Source: Pseudomonas maioricensis (lineage in GTDB: Bacteria; Pseudomonadota; Gammaproteobacteria; Pseudomonadales; Pseudomonadaceae). From it: a stretch of DNA of 56,724 nt. Of this stretch, positions 42,235-50,051 are shown piece by piece (within the stretch, counting starts at the first letter, position 1; each line of letters opens with the position of its first letter). Where the stretch lies: NCBI RefSeq assembly GCF_022790535.1, contig NZ_LOHG01000020.1, positions 1 to 56,724 of the forward strand, in the 5' to 3' direction. The notes beneath the pieces were generated by a model that saw only the letters and a program-made list of their open reading frames with translations, did not search any database and had not been told where the DNA came from. Position numbers and translations under genes: made by a program.

Positions 42235-43044
42235 TCACTCCTTGTAAGACGTATCGCTGCGCTCCAGCTCACGAATCAGGGCATTCCAGTGACGGGCAAC
42301 GCCTGGGCCATGGCCATCCGCGAAGACCTTGGCCTGCTCTTCGACCCGGGCCACTACTTCAGCCGGTGGATAGATCAGTTCATCATTGCCCGCCGATTGC
42401 GCCGCCACCTGAATATTGCAGGCGTATTCGAGACGATGCAGTTGCTGGAAAGCGTGCTCGACACTCACACCGCCGGTCAGCAGCCCGTGGTTACGCAAGA
42501 TCATCACGCTCTTGTCTCCCAGATCCGCCACCAGTCTTTCGCGCTCATCCAGGTCCAGCGCCACGCCCTCATAACCGTGATAAGCGATACGACCCGAGAA
42601 GCCCAGCGAGTGTTGAGAGATGGGCAGCAAACCGCCCTTTTGTGCAGAAACAGCAATGCCGTCGCGGGTATGAGTGTGCAAAACCGCGACCAGATCGTGG
42701 CGGGCGGCGTGAATCGCACTGTGGATCACATAACCGGCGTAGTTGATGCCCAGGCCGGTCGGGTCATCGACGATAGTCCCGTCGATATCGACCTTGACCA
42801 AATTCGATGCACTGATTTCGTCAAATAACAGACCGAAAGCGTTGATCAGAAAGTGCTCCTCCTTACCCGGTACACGAGCAGAAAAGTGCGTGTAGATATG
42901 GTCAGTCCAGCGCTTCTGCGCGGCTAGCCGGTAAGCGGCTGCCAGCTTGACCCGTACCTCCCACTCCTCCGGCGATACGCGCTCACGGACACTGCCGGAG
43001 CCAGACTGTTGGGGTTGAAGAGGCAAGGAACTGACATTGCTCAT
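42235..43044 (-). CDS. Class II aldolase/adducin-family protein
   Basis: A 269-residue class II aldolase/adducin protein. The metal-binding His residues are visible in VLHTHTRDGIAVSAQ and RNHGLLTGG, and the N-terminal part has AAYRLAAQKRWTDHIYTHFSARVP. Members cleave or decarboxylate sugar-phosphate-like compounds; this subgroup lacks an assigned reaction. It runs divergently from the AtsK-like dioxygenase across an AT-rich promoter region. Its end abuts the ABC transporter remnant, which suggests that a deletion joined them. Confidence 0.85.
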   Translation of the reverse strand: MSNVSSLPLQPQQSGSGSVRERVSPEEWEVRVKLAAAYRLAAQKRWTDHIYTHFSARVPGKEEHFLINAFGLLFDEISASNLVKVDIDGTIVDDPTGLGINYAGYVIHSAIHAARHDLVAVLHTHTRDGIAVSAQKGGLLPISQHSLGFSGRIAYHGYEGVALDLDERERLVADLGDKSVMILRNHGLLTGGVSVEHAFQQLHRLEYACNIQVAAQSAGNDELIYPPAEVVARVEEQAKVFADGHGPGVARHWNALIRELERSDTSYKE

Positions 43045-43112
43045 GGGGCTGCTCCGTAAAAAGGCGGGACCGACAGATGTGGTACGTGTGGGAGCAGCCT
43101 AAACGCATAAGA

Positions 43113-43262
43113 AAGCATTTAAAAAGCACATTTTAATCTAAGCTAATTATTAAATTTACTGATTTTTAAACGCACATCGAGTCGGTCGACTGAAATCAGC
43201 AAATGCATTTTTGTTCTATGTTAATCATAAAAAAGTAGCATATTAAAAATAATCATTATGCT
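43113..43262. promoter_or_regulatory. AT-rich divergent promoter region
   Basis: The 320-base gap between the aldolase (start 43044) and AtsK-like (start 43365) genes holds a long AT-rich stretch. At 43242-43260, the sequence ATTAAAAATAATCATTATG matches 14 of 19 Fur-box positions, but in such AT-rich sequence this may be chance. No gene is seen in the gap. Confidence 0.4.
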
Positions 43263-43364
43263 TACATAGCCCCAAGCTGTTTTGACATTCCCAGCAACGT
43301 CCTTACCCGACCCCTCTCCAGGCGGAGGTTAACCCTTAACAACAAAAGAGAGGTCCCACCCGCC

Positions 43365-44261
43365 ATGTCCGCGACTCTTGAACAGCAGACCCCAGCCCCA
43401 ACTCGTCAGCAACCTCCGCTCCAGATAGTAAGATCACTGCAAGTCACCCGCCTGGAACCGACCATCGGTGCCGAGATTAGCGGAGTCGACCTGACCCAGC
43501 CGCTCACTGCTGCACAACGCGACGAAATTCGCGCGCTGCTGCTGGAACACAAGGTGATTTTCTTCCGTGATCAGAACATCAGCACCGAGCAACAAATCGC
43601 CTTTGCCAAGGCCTTCGGCGAGCTGTACGAGCACCCGACCACGGAAAAGAACGATGCCAGCAAACCCTATGCACACCTGATTCAGGCTCAGGATGCACGT
43701 GAGTTGTACGGGCCAAAAACCACGGGGCGTTGGCACACCGACACCAGTTGGCTACTGAAACCTACATTCGGTGCGGTACTGCGGGCGGTGGATCTGCCAG
43801 AGGTCGGTGGCGATACGGTTTGGGCCGATGCGGGTGCGGTATATCGGGCGCTGCCGGACGCGCTGCGCGAAGAAATCGATACGTTGTTCGTGGTTCATGA
43901 CTTCAAGAAATCTCTGGACGCCGTGGGCTACGACTATCCGATCCTCGCCCATCCACTGGTGCGTACCCACCCGGAAACGGGCGAAGACAGCCTGTTCATC
44001 AACTTCTCGCAAAACCCTTCGGTGATCGGCTGGGAACCTGAGCGCAGCAAGCGGCTGATTGAACGCCTGCATCAGGAATTCAACAAGCCCGAGCATCACG
44101 TGCGCTTCAAATGGCGCGAACATTCCATCGCCTTCTGGGACAACCGCTCGACCCTGCATTACCCGGTCTACAACTACGGCGACTATCCGCGACGCATGGA
44201 GCGCGTGCTGATTGCCGACGATGACATCCCGCATCGGGTGCGGCGTGCGGTTAACGCCTGA
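43365..44261 (+). CDS. TauD/AtsK-type 2-oxoglutarate dioxygenase
   Basis: A 298-residue Fe(II)/2-oxoglutarate dioxygenase resembling alkylsulfatase AtsK, which oxidises sulfate esters to aldehyde plus sulfate. The metal ligands are H124 and D126 (WHTDTSW) and the distal H265 (RSTLHYPVYNYGDYP); Arg residues at 276-280 fit the 2-oxoglutarate clamp. The family start is LEPTIGAEISGVDLTQPL. It has no Cys and one Met besides the initiator. GAGAGG precedes the ATG. It is the intact counterpart to the frameshifted tauD, though substrate preference (sulfate ester versus taurine) is not certain. Confidence 0.88.
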   Translation: MSATLEQQTPAPTRQQPPLQIVRSLQVTRLEPTIGAEISGVDLTQPLTAAQRDEIRALLLEHKVIFFRDQNISTEQQIAFAKAFGELYEHPTTEKNDASKPYAHLIQAQDARELYGPKTTGRWHTDTSWLLKPTFGAVLRAVDLPEVGGDTVWADAGAVYRALPDALREEIDTLFVVHDFKKSLDAVGYDYPILAHPLVRTHPETGEDSLFINFSQNPSVIGWEPERSKRLIERLHQEFNKPEHHVRFKWREHSIAFWDNRSTLHYPVYNYGDYPRRMERVLIADDDIPHRVRRAVNA

Positions 44262-44287
44262 ACCAAACATTCAAGCCAGGTGACTCC

Positions 44288-44377
44288 CTGTGGGAGCGCG
44301 GCTTGCCGGCGATAAGGCTGGACGCGGTTCACTTCAGACTGCGGTGAATTTATCGCTGGCAAGCCATGCTCCCACAG
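44288..44377. repeat. REPIN, type B, slightly degraded
   Basis: Arms CTGTGGGAGCGCGGCTTGCC.. and ..GGCAAGCCATGCTCCCACAG pair with a few mismatches; the loop is GGACGCGGTTCACTTCAGAC type. It lies between the dioxygenase and peroxiredoxin-like genes. Confidence 0.88.
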
Positions 44378-44478
44378 ACGTGCGCGCAGGCAACACCCGC
44401 ATGTCCCAAGGAAGCCGTTGTCATGCATAAAAGCGAACCCTCTCCCCACTAAATAAACTGACATCAGGAGCATCGACC

Positions 44479-45165
44479 ATGAGCGAATCATTGAACCAAC
44501 TGCTGGCAGACCTGCATGCCGAACGCCTCGCCAGCTGGGCGCCGGAAGCCTTGCAGATCAACATCAACCAGCGTCAGACCCTGGTGGATGCCGCACAGCA
44601 TGCACGCTTTGTGCAACGCGGCGATCCGGTTCCGGATTTTCAGCTACTGGACGTCGAGGGCGGCACCCTGACGCGTGAAAAGCTCAGCGCCTACGGCCCC
44701 GCAGTGCTGATTTTCTTTCGCTTCGCGGGGTGCCCGGCGTGCAACATTGCCCTGCCGTATTACCAGCGCCAGTTGTTCCCGAAACTGCAAGCCTTGGGTG
44801 TGCCGCTCGTAGCCGTCAGCCCGCAAATACCGGCGCGGCTGATCGATATGAAGCAGCGTCATGATTTGCAGTTTCTTGTCGCCACCGACAAAGACAATAC
44901 CCTGGCGCGACAGCTGGGCATTCTCTACAGCTTCGACGAAGCTTCGCGCAAGGCAGCATTGAGCAAGGGCGGTGGCGGTATCGGTGAAGTCACGGGGACA
45001 GGCACCTGGGAACTGCCGCAACCGGCGGTGGTGGTGATTGGTCAGCACGGCGAAGTGATCTTCGCTGAAGTCAGCCCGGACTGGCTGGTGCGTACCGAGG
45101 CTGAAGTGATCGTACAGGCGGTCAGCGAAGTACTGGGTGAACGCGAGGTACAGATCGCGGTTTGA
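44479..45165 (+). CDS. Peroxiredoxin-like (AhpC/TSA) protein with CPAC motif
   Basis: A 228-residue thioredoxin-fold protein. A helical N-terminus (about residues 1-45) precedes an AhpC/TSA domain with GDPVPDFQLLDVEGGTL and the redox site FAGCPAC (C85 and C88), followed by LVAVSPQIPARLIDM. It is likely a thiol peroxidase or disulfide reductase in the cytoplasm. Sulfur-starvation loci in Pseudomonas often include peroxiredoxins such as LsfA, but this one is of another subgroup, with two close Cys. GGAG precedes the ATG. Confidence 0.8.
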   Translation: MSESLNQLLADLHAERLASWAPEALQININQRQTLVDAAQHARFVQRGDPVPDFQLLDVEGGTLTREKLSAYGPAVLIFFRFAGCPACNIALPYYQRQLFPKLQALGVPLVAVSPQIPARLIDMKQRHDLQFLVATDKDNTLARQLGILYSFDEASRKAALSKGGGGIGEVTGTGTWELPQPAVVVIGQHGEVIFAEVSPDWLVRTEAEVIVQAVSEVLGEREVQIAV

Positions 45166-45183
45166 GGTGGCTGAACCGACGCT

Positions 45184-45246
45184 ATCGCGAGCAAGCTCAC
45201 TCCTACAGGACCGCGTTCCAACTGTAGGAGTGAGCTTGCTCGCGAT
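45184..45246. repeat. REP pair, type C, in swapped orientation
   Basis: The arms are the same as in 5452-5542 but in the opposite order: ATCGCGAGCAAGCTCACTCC.. first, then ..GGAGTGAGCTTGCTCGCGAT. The pair is close (about 13 bases between the arms), making a tail-to-tail arrangement rather than the usual REPIN. Confidence 0.9.
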
Positions 45247-45305
45247 GGCGATCTTGCAGGCAATACAAAAAACACACCTGCGATACAAGTGTCCGGTAGT
45301 CCTCC

Positions 45306-46256
45306 TCAATACCCCCGCTTGAAATCCACTTGCTCAGCCAATGGCTCGCCCTTGTGGAAGCGCAACAGATTACTTACGAACTGATCAATCACATTGCCCC
45401 ACAGGTCGCCGGTGGCAGGAGAAACGTGTGGCGACAGGCGAATCTTCGGATGGCTGTAGAACGGATGATCAGCTGGCGATGGTTCCCTCTGCGCGACATC
45501 CAGCGTTGCCCGGCTTAACTGCCCCGCATCCAGTGCAGCCACCAGAGCCTCCTCGTCCACCAGGCTACCCCGCGCGATGTTGATCAGATGCAGGCCCGGC
45601 TTGGCGTGACTCAACAGCTCGGCGTTGATCAGGTGTCGGGTCTGCTCCGTAGCCGGTGCAGCAACGACCACATGATCAGACGCCGCAAACAGTGCCTGCA
45701 GAGTCTTCGTACGCTCAACACCCGGCACATAAAACGGCTTGCCTGAATGATTGGTCGCAATCACCTTCACGCCCAATGCCTGGGCTCGAATAGCGAGCGC
45801 ACTGCCAATCGCACCAAAGCCGACAATCCCCAATACGCTGCCGCTGACCAACTGCAAGGAATGTCGCTGCCACTGCGCTGCCTCGGAGATCCAGACCTCG
45901 GGAAAACGCTTGGCACTGGCAAGAATCGCCGCCAATGCAAACTCCGCTACCGCCACTGCAGACGTGCCACGGGCCGACGTGACCTGCGGTACTTCAAATA
46001 GCCACTCCGGGTAAGTGTCGATGCCGGACGAAGACAGATGAATCCATTGCAGATTGAATGGCCAGCCCTCAGGACGTGGTGGTTTCTCGCCGCTGCCCGC
46101 GCGGAACACCGGGCGCGCCAGCAAAATAGTCGCTTCGGCAGGAATAGAGTCGGGCGTACCGGTGCCAATCGGCACAAATATGTACTCATGCAGACGCTGG
46201 CGCATCAGCTCGTTGACCTCTTCGTCATGCTGAGTGGCGATTACGATTTGTGTCAT
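45306..46256 (-). CDS. D-2-hydroxyacid dehydrogenase
   Basis: A 316-residue NAD(P)-dependent D-2-hydroxyacid dehydrogenase. The Rossmann motif is GIVGFGAIGSALA. The catalytic residues are Arg in NIARGSLVDEEAL, Glu in DVAQREPSPADHPF and His in LSPHVSPATGD. I chose ATG 46256, with GAGG just upstream; the frame extends to 46373 without support. No Cys and only two Met. Its position among sulfur genes suggests a role on a hydroxy- or oxo-acid made after desulfonation, but the substrate is unknown. Confidence 0.86.
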   Translation of the reverse strand: MTQIVIATQHDEEVNELMRQRLHEYIFVPIGTGTPDSIPAEATILLARPVFRAGSGEKPPRPEGWPFNLQWIHLSSSGIDTYPEWLFEVPQVTSARGTSAVAVAEFALAAILASAKRFPEVWISEAAQWQRHSLQLVSGSVLGIVGFGAIGSALAIRAQALGVKVIATNHSGKPFYVPGVERTKTLQALFAASDHVVVAAPATEQTRHLINAELLSHAKPGLHLINIARGSLVDEEALVAALDAGQLSRATLDVAQREPSPADHPFYSHPKIRLSPHVSPATGDLWGNVIDQFVSNLLRFHKGEPLAEQVDFKRGY

Positions 46257-46377
46257 GAAGACCTCGTGACTTAAACGCAGGGTGGCACGCATGGCCACCC
46301 GTTCATGGTCGACGGCCATGAGGCCGGATTGAGCATGAACATAAGCGTTGAATGCAGGCCTGTGAAATGCCAATGCG

Positions 46378-46445
46378 ATCTAACCTAATATTATTTTTTA
46401 TTATTACTACCGAATCTTATATCAGCTTAAAGCATAGAATTATCT
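46378..46445 (-). promoter_or_regulatory. AT-rich promoter island upstream of the dehydrogenase
   Basis: An AT-rich stretch 120-190 bases before the dehydrogenase start, containing TAACCT at 46381-46386 (AGGTTA on the gene's strand). It is followed by two REP elements that fill the rest of the 421-base gap. No other gene is seen there. Confidence 0.35.
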
Positions 46446-46463
46446 TCAGACCTGACCTCATTC

Positions 46464-46518
46464 CTGTAGGCGCTCAACGAGGTTACGAGGCCAGCGATAG
46501 CGGAGTGTCAGACAAACC
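46464..46518. repeat. Solo REP half, type E
   Basis: CTGTAGGCGCTCAACGAGGT-TACGAGGCCAGCGATAGCGG matches the left half of the element at 36168-36261, but no complementary right arm follows. It looks like a decayed or truncated REPIN next to an intact type D copy. Confidence 0.82.
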
Positions 46519-46542
46519 GCGTAACTGATCTGGAATGCTTTT

Positions 46543-46632
46543 CTGTAGGAGCGCACGAGCAACGCGAGGCCGCGATGGCGGACTGTCTGATACACCGCTA
46601 TCGCGGCCTCGCGTTGCTCGTGCGCTCCTACA
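46543..46632. repeat. REPIN, type D
   Basis: Arms CTGTAGGAGCGCACGAGCAA.. and ..TTGCTCGTGCGCTCCTACA are exact complements, with an inner stem GCGATGGCGG..CCGCTATCGC. The partner copy is at 25161-25250. Confidence 0.93.
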
Positions 46633-46677
46633 AAGTCCATTGGTTGCTTCACGACAGCGGCAAGCAACCGGCAACCA

Positions 46678-47985
46678 CTACCCGTGCCGATTAGCCGGAA
46701 CTGGCAAACCAAGGTGTTCGCGCAGGGTGCTGCCGGTGTATTCCTCGCGAAACAACTTGTGCTTGCGCAGGATCGGCAGCACGCCGTCGATGAAATGCTC
46801 CAGGCCTTCAGGGAAGTAAGCCGGCATCAGATTGAAACCGTCAGCGGCCTCGCCTTCAAACCAGGCAATCAATTCATCGGCGACGGTTTGCGGCGTACCG
46901 ACCACAATTTTGTGCCCGCGGGCACCCGCCGCCAAATTGCAGATCTGCCTCAGGGTCAGGCCATCGCGATGGGAGAGATCCAGCAGCAACTGAGCACGAC
47001 TTTTCATGTTCTGCGGCAGCGGCAAGTCAGGTAACGGCTGATCAAGGTCGAAACCGGACAGGTCGTGGCCAAGACGATCAGCAACCATCAACAGTGCGGC
47101 CTCCTGATCCGTCCAGCTTTGCAGTTGATCAAAGCGCGCCTGCGCCTCAGAGGCCGTCGCGCCAAGGATCGGCATCACGCCCGGCATCACCAGACAATGC
47201 TCCGGCCTGCGACCATGAGCGACGACCTGGCCTTTGAGGTCCCGATAGAACTCCTGAGCCTCTGCCAAGCCCTGCTGAGCGGTGAAGACCACTTCACCGA
47301 TCCGTGCGGCCAACGCCATGCCGGGCCCGGACGAACCGGCCTGAATCAATACCGGATGACCTTGTGGCCCGCGCGTTACGTTCAGCGGCCCGGCGATGGA
47401 GAAGTACTCGCCCTTGTGATCAAGCCCGTGCAGTTTCGCGGGATCAAGAAAGACGCCGGAATCCCGGTCCTGTACATAGGCATCATCCTCCCAGCTGTCC
47501 CACAGCCCCCGCACCACATCGACAAATTCTTCGGCGACGGCGTAGCGCTGAGCATGATCCGGATGGGTAGCGCGGGTGAAGTTGGCGGCACTGTCGTAGC
47601 CAGTGGTCACGACGTTCCAGGCAGATCGCCCGGCGGATAAATGATCGAGCGTGGCGAACTGCCGGGCGATGGTGTAAGGCTCGCTGTAAGTGGTGGAGGC
47701 CGTCGCCGCCAAACCGATTTTCTCGGTAATCGACGCCAGCGCGCCAAGCAGAGCTACCGGCTCCAGGCGCACGATCATCGACGGATGTTCCTTGCCGTTG
47801 GTGACCAGTTTGTCGCCAAAAAACACCATGTCGAATTTGGCTCGTTCAGCCGCCAGGGTCAGTTGACGGATCAACGGGAAGTTCTCACTACCCGCCTGCG
47901 CGCCAGGGTATCGCCAGCCAGCGGAATGGTGACCGGCAGCCTGAATGAACAGGCCCAGACGCATGTGTCGATCTTGCTTGCTCAT
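46678..47985 (-). CDS. NtaA/SnaA/DszA-type FMN-dependent monooxygenase
   Basis: A 435-residue LLM flavin monooxygenase, a paralog of the one at 25279. Signatures are MRLGLFIQAAGHHSAGWRYP, TTYSEPYTIARQFATLDHLSAGRSAWNVVTT and LWDSWEDDAYVQDRDSG. It uses FMNH2 supplied by a separate reductase. Its likely substrate class is an N- or S-containing organic compound. The start at 47985 lacks a clear SD; an in-frame ATG 7 codons in (47964) is an alternative. It is preceded by an AT-rich stretch and is probably monocistronic. Confidence 0.87.
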   Translation of the reverse strand: MSKQDRHMRLGLFIQAAGHHSAGWRYPGAQAGSENFPLIRQLTLAAERAKFDMVFFGDKLVTNGKEHPSMIVRLEPVALLGALASITEKIGLAATASTTYSEPYTIARQFATLDHLSAGRSAWNVVTTGYDSAANFTRATHPDHAQRYAVAEEFVDVVRGLWDSWEDDAYVQDRDSGVFLDPAKLHGLDHKGEYFSIAGPLNVTRGPQGHPVLIQAGSSGPGMALAARIGEVVFTAQQGLAEAQEFYRDLKGQVVAHGRRPEHCLVMPGVMPILGATASEAQARFDQLQSWTDQEAALLMVADRLGHDLSGFDLDQPLPDLPLPQNMKSRAQLLLDLSHRDGLTLRQICNLAAGARGHKIVVGTPQTVADELIAWFEGEAADGFNLMPAYFPEGLEHFIDGVLPILRKHKLFREEYTGSTLREHLGLPVPANRHG

Positions 47986-48000
47986 GGAAATCGGCTCGGC

Positions 48001-48090
48001 GAAAGAGTAATGGAAATGGTTTTATAGATAGAACAAAAATGAATAACAAATAAACTAAATAGAAGATTTTATAATAAAAACCAAAAAGAT
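48001..48090 (-). promoter_or_regulatory. AT-rich promoter island upstream of the LLM gene
   Basis: A strongly AT-rich stretch directly upstream of the LLM start at 47985. With the REPIN at 48154-48228 it accounts for what is visible in the 357-base gap before the AEC permease gene. Confidence 0.35.
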
Positions 48091-48153
48091 CGCGACTGTC
48101 CATGCCTTATGCCGGACTCGAACAGCAGACAAAGCCTTATGCGGGCCGCATTT

Positions 48154-48228
48154 CTGTAGGAGCTGCCGAAGGCTGCGAAGTATTTCATCCTCGACTACCG
48201 CGATCGCAGCCTTCGGCAGCTCCTACAG
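48154..48228. repeat. REPIN, type A
   Basis: Arms CTGTAGGAGCTGCCGAAGGC.. and ..GCCTTCGGCAGCTCCTACAG are exact complements, as in 2521-2598. It lies between the divergent LLM and AEC genes. Confidence 0.93.
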
Positions 48229-48342
48229 TGCCTGCGTTTGCCGCGCGAAAACGTGGTGACAGGATCAATCGCACCCTCAAGGTAGGAAACCAGACCATCC
48301 GCGGTAATAATGCCCGCACACTTTCTGCCGGAGCCTTCTGCC

Positions 48343-49242
48343 GTGGCTGTTCCGCAAGCTATTTTGCCGATTTTTCTGTTGATTGTTCTGGGCTACTTCC
48401 TGCGCCGTCGCGGCACATTGTCGGCGGAGAGCAACAAGGCCTTTGGCGAACTGGCATTCAAGCTTTTCATGCCTATGGTGCTGTTCATCGGCATGGCCAA
48501 GGCGCCATTGCATGACGGGTTGAACACCACGATTCTGGCGGCCTATTTCATACCGGCGCTGATCGTCTTTGCCGGGGTCAATCTGGTTGCTCACTGGCGC
48601 ATCGGGCATCCGACGCCCTTTGGTCTGACCGCCGCGTTCGGCAATAACGGGCTGATGGGCATTGCGTTGGTGGCCAGTCTGTTTGGCAACGCGGGTCTGG
48701 TGCTGCTATTCACGATCCTGGCGGTGCACAGCCTGTTGCTGTTCAGCTTCCAGAGCCTATACAACAGCCTCGCTGGTGATGAGCCTTTCAGCATCAAAAC
48801 CCTGGTTGGCAGTCTGGCCAACCCAATGATCATCGGTTTATTGCTCGGCGTGCTGCTCAATCTCTCGGGCCTGACGATGCCGTTGTGGGCCGATCACCTG
48901 ACCACCTGGCTGGCCCAGGCCGCCCTGCCCTGCGCACTGATCGTGCTCGGCGGCAATCTTGCGGGTTACCGCCTGCGCCCCAGTATCGAGGCCGTCGGTA
49001 TTACCTTTGCCAAGTTGCTGATCATGCCGGTGCTGGTACTGGCGACCTGCATGATCATCGGCATCAGTGGTACGCCGCGAGCGGTGTTGATGCTGATGGC
49101 GGCGACGCCTTGCGGTTTGAACGTGCTGGGCTTTTCACGCACCCAGGAGGATGTGCAAAAAACCAGCTCGGCCATTTGCCTGTCGACGCTGGTTTCAGCA
49201 GTGACCATGCCGATCTGGATGTGGGTCGAAAGCTGGATTTGA
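48343..49242 (+). CDS. AEC-family (auxin efflux carrier-like) transporter
   Basis: A 299-residue inner-membrane protein with about ten hydrophobic helices of the AEC family. Segments are ILPIFLLIVLGYFLRRRG, the polar TAAFGNNGLMGIALVASLFG in the middle, and AATPCGLNVLGFSRTQEDVQ near the end. Members move small carboxylates or auxin-like acids; the substrate here is unknown. GTG 48343 has GGAG 9 bases upstream; an ATG at 48310 is possible but lacks a good SD. Confidence 0.82.
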   Translation: MAVPQAILPIFLLIVLGYFLRRRGTLSAESNKAFGELAFKLFMPMVLFIGMAKAPLHDGLNTTILAAYFIPALIVFAGVNLVAHWRIGHPTPFGLTAAFGNNGLMGIALVASLFGNAGLVLLFTILAVHSLLLFSFQSLYNSLAGDEPFSIKTLVGSLANPMIIGLLLGVLLNLSGLTMPLWADHLTTWLAQAALPCALIVLGGNLAGYRLRPSIEAVGITFAKLLIMPVLVLATCMIIGISGTPRAVLMLMAATPCGLNVLGFSRTQEDVQKTSSAICLSTLVSAVTMPIWMWVESWI

Positions 49243-49292
49243 TTGGGGGGGGCGGACCGGGACGCCTGAAGAAACCGCATCCCGGGAGAGAG

Positions 49293-50003
49293 TTACTCTT
49301 CGGCGCGCTTGACCAGATGATCATGCATGGCGCGCTCGGCGCCTGCCGGGTCATTGGCTTTGATGAAACCGAGAATGACTTCGTGTTCTTTGATGGTCAT
49401 TTCCCGGCCTTTGAATCGCAGCATGTCCTGACGGTAATCCGCCATCCATTCGAGAATCGCCCGAGAGATGGCGACGTAAATCGGGTTGCCGGAAATTTTC
49501 GCGATTTCGCCGTGGAATTCCATGTCGGCCGGAATGAACTCATCGGTCTCACGGTGCTTGTGCATTTTTGCCAGCGCCGACTCCAGCCGGGCGACATCAG
49601 CAGGCGTGGCTTTTTCAGCCGCCATTTTGACCAACCCGGTCTCGAAGAAAGTACGCGCCTGTCGGAGATGATCGACGTTTTTCGCCGAACTCGATAATAA
49701 GTGACGCGCAGCCAGATCAATCTGGCTGATCATCGAATGCATGTCCACCCGCCCGACTTTGGCTCGCTCGCCATGCTGAATACTGATCATGCCCATGCCA
49801 GCCAGGCGCTGCATGGCTTCGCGAACGACCGGGCGGCCCACGCCGAAGGTTTCCATCAGTTCGCGCTCAGCAGGCATCTGATCGCCCGGCTGAAGGTTTT
49901 CCTCTTCAATGAGATCGATCAGTTGCTCAAAGACGATGTCGGAAAGCTTCTTGCGTTGAATCAGGCGTTTCTTGATCTCTGGCATTACTGAAGGTGGCTC
50001 CAT
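49293..50003 (-). CDS. GntR/FCD regulator, NanR-like
   Basis: A regulator of about 236 residues. The winged helix (IQRKKLSDIVFEQLIDLIEE, QMPAERELMETFGVGRPVVREAMQRL) and NGER-like HGERAKVGR wing closely resemble E. coli NanR. An FCD effector domain with metal-binding His follows (MEFHGEIAKIS, AMHDHLVKRAEE). It adjoins the lactonase-like pair and the divergent sugar ABC operon and probably controls both. The exact start is uncertain (ATGs at 50012, 50003 and 49985), with no strong SD. Confidence 0.85.
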   Translation of the reverse strand: MEPPSVMPEIKKRLIQRKKLSDIVFEQLIDLIEEENLQPGDQMPAERELMETFGVGRPVVREAMQRLAGMGMISIQHGERAKVGRVDMHSMISQIDLAARHLLSSSAKNVDHLRQARTFFETGLVKMAAEKATPADVARLESALAKMHKHRETDEFIPADMEFHGEIAKISGNPIYVAISRAILEWMADYRQDMLRFKGREMTIKEHEVILGFIKANDPAGAERAMHDHLVKRAEE

Positions 50004-50051
50004 GGAATGCATCACGTGAAATGCATAAAAAAAACGGCAACGATGACGCGA

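Noticed and set aside
43242..43260. A Fur box before the AtsK-like gene
   Set aside because: A 14/19 match in strongly AT-rich sequence is not convincing without conservation; only mentioned in the promoter-region entry.
2521..48228. Repeated hairpins as a CRISPR array
   Set aside because: The copies are dispersed singly between genes, are palindromic over their full length and have no regular spacers; they are REPINs.
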